This document shows positions 27,299-35,420 of a DNA stretch of 64,000 nucleotides, piece by piece. The stretch lies in NCBI RefSeq assembly GCF_003363435.1, contig NZ_QRCT01000007.1, forward strand, positions 62,001 to 126,000, given 5' to 3'. The position numbers were made by a program, and so were the translations under genes. Within the stretch, counting starts at the first letter, position 1. Each line of letters opens with the position of its first letter. Source of the DNA: Anaerosacchariphilus polymeriproducens (GTDB lineage: Bacteria > Bacillota > Clostridia > Lachnospirales > Lachnospiraceae). The notes under the pieces were generated by a model that saw nothing but the letters and a program-made list of their open reading frames with translations, ran no database searches and was not told the origin of the DNA.

Positions 27299-27342
27299 TT
27301 ACCTTGAAACTGTAGATACGATAGATTTTGGCAGCTTACGCC

Positions 27343-27466
27343 ACCCTTGACAGCACACAAAAGCAATGCTTTGAACATCTTACCGACGACGAAGAACTCA
27401 AGAACAGATAGGTTTCAACGTCTGGTTCACAGCATCATAGCATTGCTTTTGCGTGCCATCAAGGGT
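27343..27466. repeat. Inverted repeat with 28-nt arms
   Basis: Arms 27343-27370 and 27439-27466 match at 25 of 28 positions (ACCCTTGA...AAAGCAATGCT). The 68-nt loop contains an AAGAACAGATAG motif that recurs at 27511-27522. Confidence 0.75.
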
Positions 27467-27769
27467 AAATCCCTTCGGGATGGCTAGGTTAGACCTCTGG
27501 CTCAGAATCTAAGAACAGATAGAGACTTCGGCTTGTGATTTCTGCATTAGCAGAATCATTTACGGGGACAGGAACATCCGCCAGGAATTAAATTTTATCA
27601 GTCCGAAAGTATCTATAGAGTTCATTGCTTTTTTGTTGAAAAAGTGATATAGCCCCAGTAACTAGAGAGGTTTATATACAAAAAAAGATAATAAATCTAA
27701 CACTAAATAAAATACAGAAGTAAAAGTAGTAAAAATATCACCCCCTAACGTCCCCCGTAAACTTCCAAA
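27467..27769. other. Gene-free stretch with small hairpins
   Basis: No coding region is supported. It has a tight ATCCC-TTC-GGGAT hairpin at 27469-27481, a TTCTGC-ATTA-GCAGAA hairpin at 27540-27555, and the second copy of AAGAACAGATAG (first at 27400-27411). It may be a decayed element or a structured RNA; no known class is recognised. The last ~100 nt are plain AT-rich sequence. Confidence 0.4.
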
Positions 27770-27920
27770 AATATTCCCATAAGATGTTTTGCTTCAACGT
27801 TTATGCCATGGAAATGAGACTTAAAAACTGATAGAAGGCACTCCTGATATCAGTTTTGTTTTTAAGGCTCATTGAAATGTCCGGCATAACCGTTGAAGCA
27901 AAACATCTTATGGGAATATT
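27770..27920. repeat. 151-nt palindrome with perfect 30-bp arms
   Basis: Arms 27770-27799 and 27891-27920 are perfectly complementary over 30 nt. Inside, a further ~35 nt of each side pair with small indels (TTATGCC/GGCATAA; CTTAAAAAC; CTGATA/TATCAG). Outside, GTAAACTTCC and GAAATTTAC continue the symmetry imperfectly. It ends 36 bp before a consensus promoter. Confidence 0.9.
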
Positions 27921-27955
27921 TAACACGAAATTTACAAAAGCAAGTGTTCTGTTCG

Positions 27956-27984
27956 TTGACATGAAAATATATATTGGTTATTAT
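27956..27984 (+). promoter_or_regulatory. Sigma-A promoter of the dehydrogenase/deformylase-SGNH operon
   Basis: TTGACA (27956-27961) and TATTAT (27979-27984) have a 17-bp spacer, 40 nt before the start codon. Confidence 0.75.
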
Positions 27985-28023
27985 GTTGGTAGAAATGAGT
28001 AATGGAACGAAAAGGAGGTTAAC

Positions 28024-28959
28024 ATGAAAATCGTTTTTCTAGATGCAAAGACCATAGGAGATGACATTGACTTAACTGGATATGAAGAAATAGGTGAAGT
28101 AGTGAAATATGATTTTACAAAGACAGAAGAAGCCTCAGAACGTGTCATGGATGCAGATGTAGTGATTGTGAATAAAACACTGATCAACGAGAAAACCATT
28201 GGGAAGGCTGAAAACTTGAAATTAGTTTGCATTACAGCTACCGGTACCAATAATTTAGATAAAGAATACTTAGAAAAAAAGGGGATTGAATGGAGGAATG
28301 TTGCAGGATACTCTACAGAATCTGTTGCACAACATACTTTTTCGTTGCTGTTCTATTTGGCCGAAAAAATGAGATACTATGATGACTATGTGAAAGGAGA
28401 ACACTATATTAATGATACGGTCTTTTCACATTTTTCTAATGTATTCCACGAGTTGCATGGTCAGACATGGGGAATTATTGGATTGGGGAATATTGGAAGA
28501 AGAGTTGCCGGTCTGGCACAAGCTTTTGGCTGTAAAATAATTTATTATTCTACTTCTGGCAAAAATAATAATACTGATTATAAACAAGTAGATTTTGATA
28601 CATTGCTTTCGAATGCAGATGTAATATCTATACATGCCCCTTTGAATGAAAATACACAAGGTCTGATGGATAAGATTGCTTTTCAAAAAATGAAGAAATC
28701 AGCAATACTCTTAAATTTAGGACGTGGACCTATTGTAGTTGAAGAAGATTTAATGCAGGCTTTGGAAAATGAAGAATTAGCTGCAGCAGGGCTTGATGTG
28801 TTATGTGAAGAACCTATGAGTGAGTTGAATCCACTTTTAAGAATGAAAGATAGCAGCAGGCTTGTGATTACACCTCATATAGCATGGGCAAGTGTGGAAG
28901 CCAGAACACGTTTAATGAATATTATATTAAATCAGATAAAAGAATATTTTAATCTATAA
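28024..28959 (+). CDS. D-isomer-specific 2-hydroxyacid dehydrogenase
   Basis: An NAD-dependent oxidoreductase of the glycerate/D-lactate dehydrogenase family. The Rossmann motif WGIIGLGNIGRRVAGLAQAFG, the NLGRGPIVVEEDL stretch, the catalytic Glu in AGLDVLCEEP and the catalytic His in ITPHIAWAS are all intact. The 311-residue length is normal. The exact substrate (hydroxypyruvate, glyoxylate or pyruvate) cannot be told from sequence. It is followed after 17 nt by the deformylase-SGNH fusion, so the two form one operon. Confidence 0.92.
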   Translation: MKIVFLDAKTIGDDIDLTGYEEIGEVVKYDFTKTEEASERVMDADVVIVNKTLINEKTIGKAENLKLVCITATGTNNLDKEYLEKKGIEWRNVAGYSTESVAQHTFSLLFYLAEKMRYYDDYVKGEHYINDTVFSHFSNVFHELHGQTWGIIGLGNIGRRVAGLAQAFGCKIIYYSTSGKNNNTDYKQVDFDTLLSNADVISIHAPLNENTQGLMDKIAFQKMKKSAILLNLGRGPIVVEEDLMQALENEELAAAGLDVLCEEPMSELNPLLRMKDSSRLVITPHIAWASVEARTRLMNIILNQIKEYFNL

Positions 28960-28976
28960 ATCAAAGGAGAGTAATT

Positions 28977-30125
28977 ATGAGTTACGAGATATTACAGCTG
29001 GGGAATCCTAAACTTTATGATGTCAGTTTACCGGTTAAAAAGGAAGAATTAGTTGAAATAGATAATATTATTAAAGAACTACATAATACAATTATCAGAT
29101 TTAAAAATATAAAAGCTGAGGGTATTGCAATTTCTGCACCACAAATTGGAATTTTTAAAAGGATTATTTATCTATTTCAGGGAGCTCCTGTAGTATTTAT
29201 TAATCCGAGGTTAGAATTTGTAAATGAAAAAAAAGTTAGTATCATTGAAGAGTGTATGTCTTTTCCGGGATTAGGGGTGAAAGTTGACCGTTATGAGAGC
29301 TGTGTGATTAAGTATAAGAATATGCAATGGGAAGATTGTGAAATGGATTTATATGGGTTTCTTTCTTTTGAAATTCAACATGAATATGACCATTTGGACG
29401 GTATTTTATCTACTATGAGAGCAGTAAATCCCAAGGCATTTTATTTCGGAAAAGAGATTCCTGAACAACAAAATTTAAAGTATTATAAGAATAAAAAATC
29501 CAAAGTTGAAATTTCCAGTGATGCTAAAGTTCTTTTGTTTACGGGAGATAGTGTAACTGATTGTAATCGACTCTGGGGAGATGATCCAAGTGGACTGGGA
29601 GAAGGTTATGTGCGTAAGATTGCTGAAGATTTAGAAAATCTGCAGTCTGTTAAGGTTATTAACAAAGGGTTTAATGGATTTATGATACAGGACCTAAAAA
29701 GTAAGTGGAAAAGTTTTTTGGAATCGAATCCTGATGTTATAACTATTCTGATTGGAATTAATGATGCAGGTCTGCGGATCGGAAATCATATATCTATGGC
29801 TCGTCTTGGTTTTAGAGAAGATTATGAGTTTATTATAAAAGAAACATTGGATACGACCCATGCTAAAATAATATTGATGTCTCCGTTTGTTTTTGGACAA
29901 ATGAATGAATATGCTGGATGGCGTCAGATTGTAGAGGAACATATTGAAACAGTGAGAGAACTTGCCGATAAATATCAGCTGCCATTTATTGATTTAGATG
30001 GCATTTTTGTAGATGCATCCCGTAAATACGGCTATAAGTCGCTTACAACAGATGGTACACATTTAACTCCATATGGTCATGCGATTATTGCAGACGAATG
30101 GTGTAAGGTTTATAAAAATTTATAA
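28977..30125 (+). CDS. Peptide-deformylase-like / SGNH-hydrolase fusion protein
   Basis: Residues 1-~165 resemble peptide deformylase: motif 1 is GIAISAPQIG (Q56), motif 2 is EECMSFPG (C93, normally EGCLS), and motif 3 is QHEYDH (H135, E136, H139). The metal ligands and catalytic Glu are all in place. Residues ~183-382 form a complete GDSL/SGNH hydrolase: FTGDSVTD (S192), NKGFNG (G231), GIND (N262) and DGTHLTPYGH (D359, H362). No stop or internal ribosome site separates the halves. No signal peptide is seen, so it is probably cytoplasmic. A two-step deacylation or deformylation of one substrate is conceivable, but that is inference. Confidence 0.85.
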   Translation: MSYEILQLGNPKLYDVSLPVKKEELVEIDNIIKELHNTIIRFKNIKAEGIAISAPQIGIFKRIIYLFQGAPVVFINPRLEFVNEKKVSIIEECMSFPGLGVKVDRYESCVIKYKNMQWEDCEMDLYGFLSFEIQHEYDHLDGILSTMRAVNPKAFYFGKEIPEQQNLKYYKNKKSKVEISSDAKVLLFTGDSVTDCNRLWGDDPSGLGEGYVRKIAEDLENLQSVKVINKGFNGFMIQDLKSKWKSFLESNPDVITILIGINDAGLRIGNHISMARLGFREDYEFIIKETLDTTHAKIILMSPFVFGQMNEYAGWRQIVEEHIETVRELADKYQLPFIDLDGIFVDASRKYGYKSLTTDGTHLTPYGHAIIADEWCKVYKNL

Positions 30126-30218
30126 TAGTAATGTAATTGTCAAAAGAGGGGGGTTATTTTTACAATACTTAAATAGAAAGGAACTGAGTGAGGAGTTATA
30201 ATTAAGGAGGCGTATATA

Positions 30219-30503
30219 TTGTATTGTCCTAAGTGTAAAAAAGAGTACAATGAAGGGATTAAAAGATGTGATGACTGTAACGTTGATTTAGTTACAAAGT
30301 TGAATGAGGAAAAGGATGAATACGATCAAGAAGATTTTGATGATATTTTCGAAGATGACATAGAAGAGGAGGATTTTGAAGAAGAGCAGACATTTTTATT
30401 TTACAAAAATCCAAGGGTGATTGCACGAGTCATTTTGTCAGTATGGTTTGTGGGTGCACTTTTATTTGCAATTTCACAGTATTTAGCAAATTGGTATAAA
30501 TAA
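30219..30503 (+). CDS. Small zinc-ribbon, acidic, tail-anchored membrane protein
   Basis: No named family is assigned. The 94-residue product starts with a zinc ribbon (MYCPKCKKEYNEGIKRCDDCNVDLV; two CxxC pairs). A strongly acidic linker follows (residues ~30-60, many Glu and Asp), then one C-terminal hydrophobic helix (VILSVWFVGALLFAISQYL). The start is TTG at 30219, with AAGGAGG at 30204-30210; the zinc ribbon begins at the second residue, supporting this choice. Proteins of this layout are common in clostridia and probably sit on the inner face of the membrane. Confidence 0.75.
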   Translation: MYCPKCKKEYNEGIKRCDDCNVDLVTKLNEEKDEYDQEDFDDIFEDDIEEEDFEEEQTFLFYKNPRVIARVILSVWFVGALLFAISQYLANWYK

Positions 30504-30575
30504 ATTAGGATAAGTTAATAATTAATTTATAGTGAGTAATTAAGATATTAAATGATTTTCTTAAATATATTTTTT

Positions 30576-30610
30576 ATGTTGGAATCTGATTTAAAGGTTC
30601 CAACATTTTC
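30576..30610 (+). terminator. Intrinsic terminator after the zinc-ribbon gene
   Basis: A 9-bp stem (30576-30584 with 30598-30606, ATGTTGGAA/TTCCAACAT) is followed by TTTTC. Confidence 0.7.
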
Positions 30611-30787
30611 TAAATCTGTACGAAATCTTTAGAAGAAAATTTATAAAATCTACTAGTTAATTTATGAATATTTTCCATTTGTTTGTAGATAATATTATTA
30701 AATCAAATTATTATGAGGCTTAGTATTTTTATTCAATTTTTTAAGTATAGTAAAGTAACGATAAAATATTATAGAGGAGAAGATTTA

Positions 30788-31336
30788 ATGAAGGCTACGG
30801 GAATTGTTAGAAGAATTGATGATTTAGGAAGAGTTGTTGTTCCTAAGGAAATTAGAAGGACATTGAGAATTCGAGAAGGTGATCCGTTAGAAATTTTCAC
30901 CGATAGAGAGGGAGAAATTATTCTAAAAAAATATTCACCAATCGGAGAATTGGGAACCTTCTCAAAAGAGTATGCAGATTCGCTTGCTCAAACATTGTCA
31001 CTTGCAGTATGCATCGCTGACAGGGATCAGATTATAGCCACAGCAGGAGGTGTTAAAAAAGGACTTCAAGGTAAAAATATTAGTAAACAATTGGAAGCTG
31101 TAATTAAAGATAGAAAGTTAATTTCAGCGTTTAAAGAAGAAAGAGATTTTGTACCATTGACAGATGAAGATGACGATGAAGTGAGAAGCGAAGTAATTAG
31201 TCCGATTATTAGTGAGGGGGATGCAATTGGTGCGGTAATAATTTATGATAAGGATCATGATGAAAAGCTTGGTGAAACCGAAGAAAAAGTTGCATTGTGT
31301 GCATCAGCATTTCTTGGACGGCAAATGGAACAATAA
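30788..31336 (+). CDS. spoVT: SpoVT, AbrB-type sporulation regulator
   Basis: A forespore regulator with an N-terminal AbrB/MazE DNA-binding domain (MKATGIVRRIDDLGRVVVPKEIRRTL) and a C-terminal GAF-like domain (residues ~55-180). The 182-residue length fits SpoVT, whereas AbrB itself ends after ~95 residues. The start at 30788 is preferred over an upstream frame-extending ATG at 30713 because GAGGAGA lies just before it and the conserved N-terminus begins there. This gene supports a spore-forming host. Confidence 0.93.
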   Translation: MKATGIVRRIDDLGRVVVPKEIRRTLRIREGDPLEIFTDREGEIILKKYSPIGELGTFSKEYADSLAQTLSLAVCIADRDQIIATAGGVKKGLQGKNISKQLEAVIKDRKLISAFKEERDFVPLTDEDDDEVRSEVISPIISEGDAIGAVIIYDKDHDEKLGETEEKVALCASAFLGRQMEQ

Positions 31337-31341
31337 AAAGT

Positions 31342-31380
31342 AGCACTGAATTACTAAAAAGTAGTTCAGTGCTTTATTAT
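31342..31380 (+). terminator. Intrinsic terminator after spoVT
   Basis: The stem AGCACTGAA (31342-31350) with TTCAGTGCT (31365-31373), extended inward by TACT/AGTA, is followed by a T-rich tract. Confidence 0.8.
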
Positions 31381-31471
31381 TTAAAATAATATCCCCATAG
31401 GGAGCTTGTGTCAAAATTTGAGAGGTGTTAAAATCATAACGATTCAATGATAAAGAAGTGGAGGAAAACAG

Positions 31472-32590
31472 ATGAAAGTCAAAATTAGTAGCTTATTTTT
31501 ATACATATTTTTGATTTCAATTTTTACATTTGGCTGTGGTTCACCAAAAGATAATTCTTCGGAACAATCGGGTGAGACAAGGAAAATTACGGATGCGGTC
31601 GGGAGAAATGTTGAAATCCCAAAGGAAGTCAAATCAGTTATTCCATTGGCGAATGGATTAAGAATGATGTGTTATGCGGATGCAGTTGATTTGGTATCAG
31701 GAGTCGAGAAAGCTGAAACTCAGAAAAATATTGTCAGAGCTTACAATTGGGTCAACCACGATAGATTAAAAGAACTGCCAATTATAGGTGAAGGAGGCGG
31801 TGGAGGATATACCCCTTACATAGAAGAAATTTTGGAAGTAGATCCGGATGTAATCATAGGAGCTTATTCTAAAAAAGATGCAGAAAACCTTCAAGAAAAA
31901 ACCGGAATACCGGTAGTGGTTATTAATGCAGGTACACTTTTTGGTGAAGATTATTATCAATCACTAAAAATTATAGGTGAAGTATGTCAGAAAGAAAAAC
32001 GTTGCCAGGAAGTAATTGACTATATCAAAAATGTCGAAAAAGATTTAAATAAAAGAACTGAGAATATTCCTCAAAAAGAAAAAAAAGTTGTATATAGCGG
32101 TGCCGTTTCTTTTCGTGGCGGCCATGGAATAGAGGGTACATATACAAATTTCCCACCTTTTAAAGCGCTTAATGCGGTAGATATATTTGGTAATAAAGAG
32201 GGGGAAACAAAGGATGTTTTGATTGAAAAAGAAGCAATACTTAATGCTGACCCCGATATTATTTTTCTGGATCCAAACAATATCAGCCTAGTTAATAAAG
32301 ACTATGCATCGAATGAAGATTATTATCAATCACTTACAGCCGTGAAAAATGGCCAGGTTTATACAATGCTTGGCTATAATTATTATTATACGAACGTTGA
32401 AATTGCACTTGCAGATTGTTATTATGCAGGCTCAATCATATATCCAAAAGAATTTGCAGATATAGATCCTGTAAAGAAGGCAAATGAAATCTTTAAATTT
32501 ATGCTTGGAAGTGAGCAATATTATCAAGAACTTTCAGACAAAGGATTAGGATTTGGGGAAATTACACTGGGGGCTGCAAATGAAACATAA
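31472..32590 (+). CDS. ABC transporter substrate-binding lipoprotein, iron-chelate/corrinoid type
   Basis: A cluster A-II (FecB/BtuF-like) binding protein. The signal peptide ends at C22 (IFTFGC), a slightly atypical lipobox. The mature part shows the usual two-lobe layout: ITDAVGRNVEIPKEVKSV at the start, VDPDVIIGAYSKKDAENLQ in lobe one, and NADPDIIFLDP in lobe two. Ligand identity (siderophore, haem, cobamide or another metal chelate) cannot be read from sequence. The gene overlaps the permease by 11 nt and starts a four-gene import operon. Confidence 0.88.
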   Translation: MKVKISSLFLYIFLISIFTFGCGSPKDNSSEQSGETRKITDAVGRNVEIPKEVKSVIPLANGLRMMCYADAVDLVSGVEKAETQKNIVRAYNWVNHDRLKELPIIGEGGGGGYTPYIEEILEVDPDVIIGAYSKKDAENLQEKTGIPVVVINAGTLFGEDYYQSLKIIGEVCQKEKRCQEVIDYIKNVEKDLNKRTENIPQKEKKVVYSGAVSFRGGHGIEGTYTNFPPFKALNAVDIFGNKEGETKDVLIEKEAILNADPDIIFLDPNNISLVNKDYASNEDYYQSLTAVKNGQVYTMLGYNYYYTNVEIALADCYYAGSIIYPKEFADIDPVKKANEIFKFMLGSEQYYQELSDKGLGFGEITLGAANET

Positions 32591-33644
32591 GAAGACAATA
32601 AAAGAATACAAAAACTTTATCAAAAATAAGAATATGATTATTGGAATCATGTTTTTATTCGTTCTTCTTTTGGCTTTCGCGGCACTTTCGACTGGTACAT
32701 CAGATATGAATGGATTTGATGTCTTGAAAACTTTTTTTGGAGGTGGGACAAAAAAGTCACAGATTATACTATTTGGCATGAGGTTGCCTCGTATTCTTAC
32801 AGCAATATTTGTAGGTTCAGCACTAGCAATAGCAGGAGCAGTCATGCAGAGTGCATTAAGGAATCCTCTTGCTTCCGCTTCTACCTTAGGAGTATTACAA
32901 GGATCGGCATTTGGAGCAGCAGTAGGTATTATTGTTTTTGGTGCCGGAATACAATCTTCTGCTTCCATAGATTCTGCTGTAGTTATTAATAATCCTTATA
33001 TAGTTACTTTTTGTGCATTTATTGGAGGCTTCATTCCTACCTTTATTATATTAACTGTATCAAGAATAAAAAGTTTTGGACCCGAAGCGCTTATACTTGC
33101 AGGAGTTGCTTTGTCTACATTATTTAATGCCGGTCTAACACTTCTACAGTATTTTGCATCGGATGTACAGCTTGCAGCAGTAGTATTTTGGACATTTGGT
33201 GATATCGGCAGAACAAGTAAAAATGAAGTAATAATGATTGCAGTTTTTACAATTGCAGCACTTGTTTATTTTATGTTTAACAGATGGAATTATAATGCAA
33301 TTAATAGTGGAATTAATACAGCAAAAAGTCTTGGTGTCGACGTTGATAAAACTATTTTAATCAGTATGGCAGTTTGTTCATTGATATCAGCATTTGGGGT
33401 TGCTTTTGTAGGAATAATAAGTTTTGTAGGAGTAATAGCTCCCCATGTAATGAAGTTTTTTATTGGGAATGATTACCGCTATCTATTACCGGCATCAGCC
33501 TTATGCGGTGCATTAATTTTGCTGGCGGCAGATATATTTGGAAGGCTTATTGTAGCACCGGTCATACTTCCGATTGGAGCAGTTACAAGCTTGCTGGGGG
33601 CTCCTGTGTTTTTATATTTGGTTTTTAAAGGAGTAAAGAAATGA
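32580..33644 (+). CDS. FecCD-family ABC permease
   Basis: A multi-span permease of the BtuC/FecCD family, 354 residues from the ATG at 32580, with ~9-10 hydrophobic helices. Family signatures include FGMRLPRILTAIFVGSALAIAGAVMQ and GIISFVGVIAPHVMKFFIG. The start lies inside the end of the substrate-binding gene, with GGGGG as ribosome site; an earlier in-frame ATG (32553) lacks a site and would overlap more deeply. The stop overlaps the ATPase start by 4 nt. Confidence 0.92.
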   Translation: MKHKKTIKEYKNFIKNKNMIIGIMFLFVLLLAFAALSTGTSDMNGFDVLKTFFGGGTKKSQIILFGMRLPRILTAIFVGSALAIAGAVMQSALRNPLASASTLGVLQGSAFGAAVGIIVFGAGIQSSASIDSAVVINNPYIVTFCAFIGGFIPTFIILTVSRIKSFGPEALILAGVALSTLFNAGLTLLQYFASDVQLAAVVFWTFGDIGRTSKNEVIMIAVFTIAALVYFMFNRWNYNAINSGINTAKSLGVDVDKTILISMAVCSLISAFGVAFVGIISFVGVIAPHVMKFFIGNDYRYLLPASALCGALILLAADIFGRLIVAPVILPIGAVTSLLGAPVFLYLVFKGVKK

Positions 33645-34408
33645 TTAAAATAAATAATATTGATTTTTCATATTCGTCAAGAAAGATATTAGAAAATATT
33701 TCATTTGATATTTTAGAAAATAATTTAATTGCAATTCTTGGCAATAACGGAGCAGGGAAGAGTACTTTACTAAAATGCATTAATGGAATAAATACGTTGG
33801 AGAAAGGAACGATTTATATATCCGGGCAGGATGTGCTTGCAATGAATCGAAAAGAAGTTGCAAAACGTATCGCATATGTTGCCCAAAAAAATGAAGGTTC
33901 CAGAGTAACAGTTTTTGATACGGTGCTATTGGGAAGAAGACCATATATTAAATGGGATGCATCAGATGAAGATATCAAAATAGTAGATAAAATTATAGGA
34001 CAGATGGGCCTGGAAGAATTTAAACTCAGATATATTGATGAAATCAGTGGCGGAGAACTACAGAAAGTTATGTTGGCAAGAGCTCTTGCACAACAGCCAA
34101 GATTATTATTACTTGATGAACCAACAAGTAACCTTGATCCCAAAAATCAATATGAAGTTTTATCTATCGTTAAAAATATTTCAAAATCAAATAATATTGC
34201 AGTAATTATTGTAATACATGATTTGAACCTTGCTCTTAGATATTGTGATCGGTTTTTATTTATAAAAAACAAGAGTGTCTATTCCTATGGCGGGATTGAA
34301 GTTATGACCAACGATAATATTGAATTTGTTTATGAAATGCCTGTTTCAGTACAGAGTTTTAATGGAGTAAGAATGGTTATACCGATGCCTCAAACAGGCA
34401 GTTTATAA
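33641..34408 (+). CDS. ABC transporter ATPase, FecE/BtuD type
   Basis: The 255-residue nucleotide-binding subunit has Walker A GNNGAGKST, the signature DEISGGELQKVMLARAL, Walker B LLLLDEPTSNLD, and the switch His in VIHDLN. It is translationally coupled to the permease. Together with the binding protein it forms a complete importer for a metal chelate or corrinoid. Confidence 0.95.
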   Translation: MIKINNIDFSYSSRKILENISFDILENNLIAILGNNGAGKSTLLKCINGINTLEKGTIYISGQDVLAMNRKEVAKRIAYVAQKNEGSRVTVFDTVLLGRRPYIKWDASDEDIKIVDKIIGQMGLEEFKLRYIDEISGGELQKVMLARALAQQPRLLLLDEPTSNLDPKNQYEVLSIVKNISKSNNIAVIIVIHDLNLALRYCDRFLFIKNKSVYSYGGIEVMTNDNIEFVYEMPVSVQSFNGVRMVIPMPQTGSL

Positions 34409-34464
34409 TGATAGTATTAGTTAATTACTATAAAGTCAAAAAAGATTAGAGAGGAGAGTATAAA

Positions 34465-35271
34465 ATGGAATTATTAGAGGAATTAAAAAGTAAATGGCAG
34501 AGTGATTGTAAGGATAAAAAGGCAGCAGTTGAAATGTGGGATACAATATCGGAGCAATATAAAAACTATGAAATGCCTGATGAGGGAAATATACTATTAA
34601 AAATAATTGAAAAAGAAAATATGATCGATTCCAATAGCAAAGTTCTCGATATAGGTTGTGGTGTTGGTCAATATTCAGCTTCATTATCACAGAAAGTATC
34701 TGAAGTGACCGGAGTAGATTTATCTCCCAAAATGATTGAATATGGAAAACAGAACTTAGAAAAAATGGGTATAAAAAACGTAAATTTATTTTGCTGCGAT
34801 TGGAGTGAATATGATATCAGCAAAAATGAGTTTGAAAATAAATTTGATTTGGTATTGGCAGTTATGACACCGGCAATTGGAGACTCATCGACTTTTGAGA
34901 AAATGATTAAATCCAGTAAAAAACATGGAATAATGTTCAAACATTCTAGAAGAACGGATGAGATCTCAAATGATATTATGAAAATGATGAATGTCGATAC
35001 GAAAGTTTTAAGTAGAGATGAAAATGTCTTGTATGCGTTTGGCATGCTATGGCTAATGGGTTACCAGCCTAAAATAGAATACAATGATCAACAGTGGAAT
35101 ATTAAAAGAAACTACGATGAGGCATGTGAAATATATGTAAATAGAGCAAGAACATTTACAACTCTTACACAAGAAAAAGAAGAGAAAATCAGACAGTTTT
35201 TAGAGTCTAAAAATCAGAATGGATTTATTCATGATACAATAAGAACAACGATAGCGGTGATATATTGGTAA
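34465..35271 (+). CDS. Class I SAM-dependent methyltransferase linked to the ABC importer
   Basis: The 268-residue protein has a clear SAM-binding motif (KVLDIGCGVGQYSASLS) and a following acidic TGVDLSPKMIEYGK. A substrate cannot be assigned. It is 56 nt after the ATPase gene, before the terminator of the operon. This suggests it modifies either the imported metal chelate/corrinoid or a metallophore; that link is inference only. GAGGAG precedes the ATG. Confidence 0.85.
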   Translation: MELLEELKSKWQSDCKDKKAAVEMWDTISEQYKNYEMPDEGNILLKIIEKENMIDSNSKVLDIGCGVGQYSASLSQKVSEVTGVDLSPKMIEYGKQNLEKMGIKNVNLFCCDWSEYDISKNEFENKFDLVLAVMTPAIGDSSTFEKMIKSSKKHGIMFKHSRRTDEISNDIMKMMNVDTKVLSRDENVLYAFGMLWLMGYQPKIEYNDQQWNIKRNYDEACEIYVNRARTFTTLTQEKEEKIRQFLESKNQNGFIHDTIRTTIAVIYW

Positions 35272-35280
35272 TATTATATA

Positions 35281-35327
35281 AAAGAGGATTATTTCTAATT
35301 TATAGGAAATTTTCCTCTTTCTTTTTA
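35281..35327 (+). terminator. Intrinsic terminator of the ABC importer operon
   Basis: The stem AAAGAGGA (35281-35288) with TCCTCTTT (35313-35320) plus an inner ATTTC/GGAAAT stem is followed by a T-tract. Confidence 0.8.
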
Positions 35328-35338
35328 TAAGAAACAAA

Positions 35339-35367
35339 TTGACAAAAGTATATGTAGATAGTATTAT
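35339..35367 (+). promoter_or_regulatory. Sigma-A promoter of the Fur-family gene
   Basis: TTGACA (35339-35344) and TATTAT (35362-35367) have a 17-bp spacer, about 55 nt before the start. Confidence 0.8.
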
Positions 35368-35368
35368 A

Positions 35369-35378
35369 AGCATATGCT
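35369..35378. promoter_or_regulatory. Candidate operator palindrome for the Fur-family regulator
   Basis: AGCATATGCT is a perfect 10-bp palindrome that begins one base after the -10 box; flanking AT/AT pairs extend it to 16 bp with one mismatched pair. Its position fits autoregulation, but it is not a classical Fur box. Confidence 0.4.
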
Positions 35379-35420
35379 CATAAAACTTTGCTACTGTAAT
35401 GGTTGAGAAAGGAGATCTGT

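Noticed and set aside
26664-27920. CRISPR array
   Set aside because: The repeats are inverted, differ from each other, and lack regularly spaced direct repeats.
32546-32968. A 140-codon minus-strand frame inside the permease gene
   Set aside because: It is antisense to a clear FecCD permease and has no independent support.
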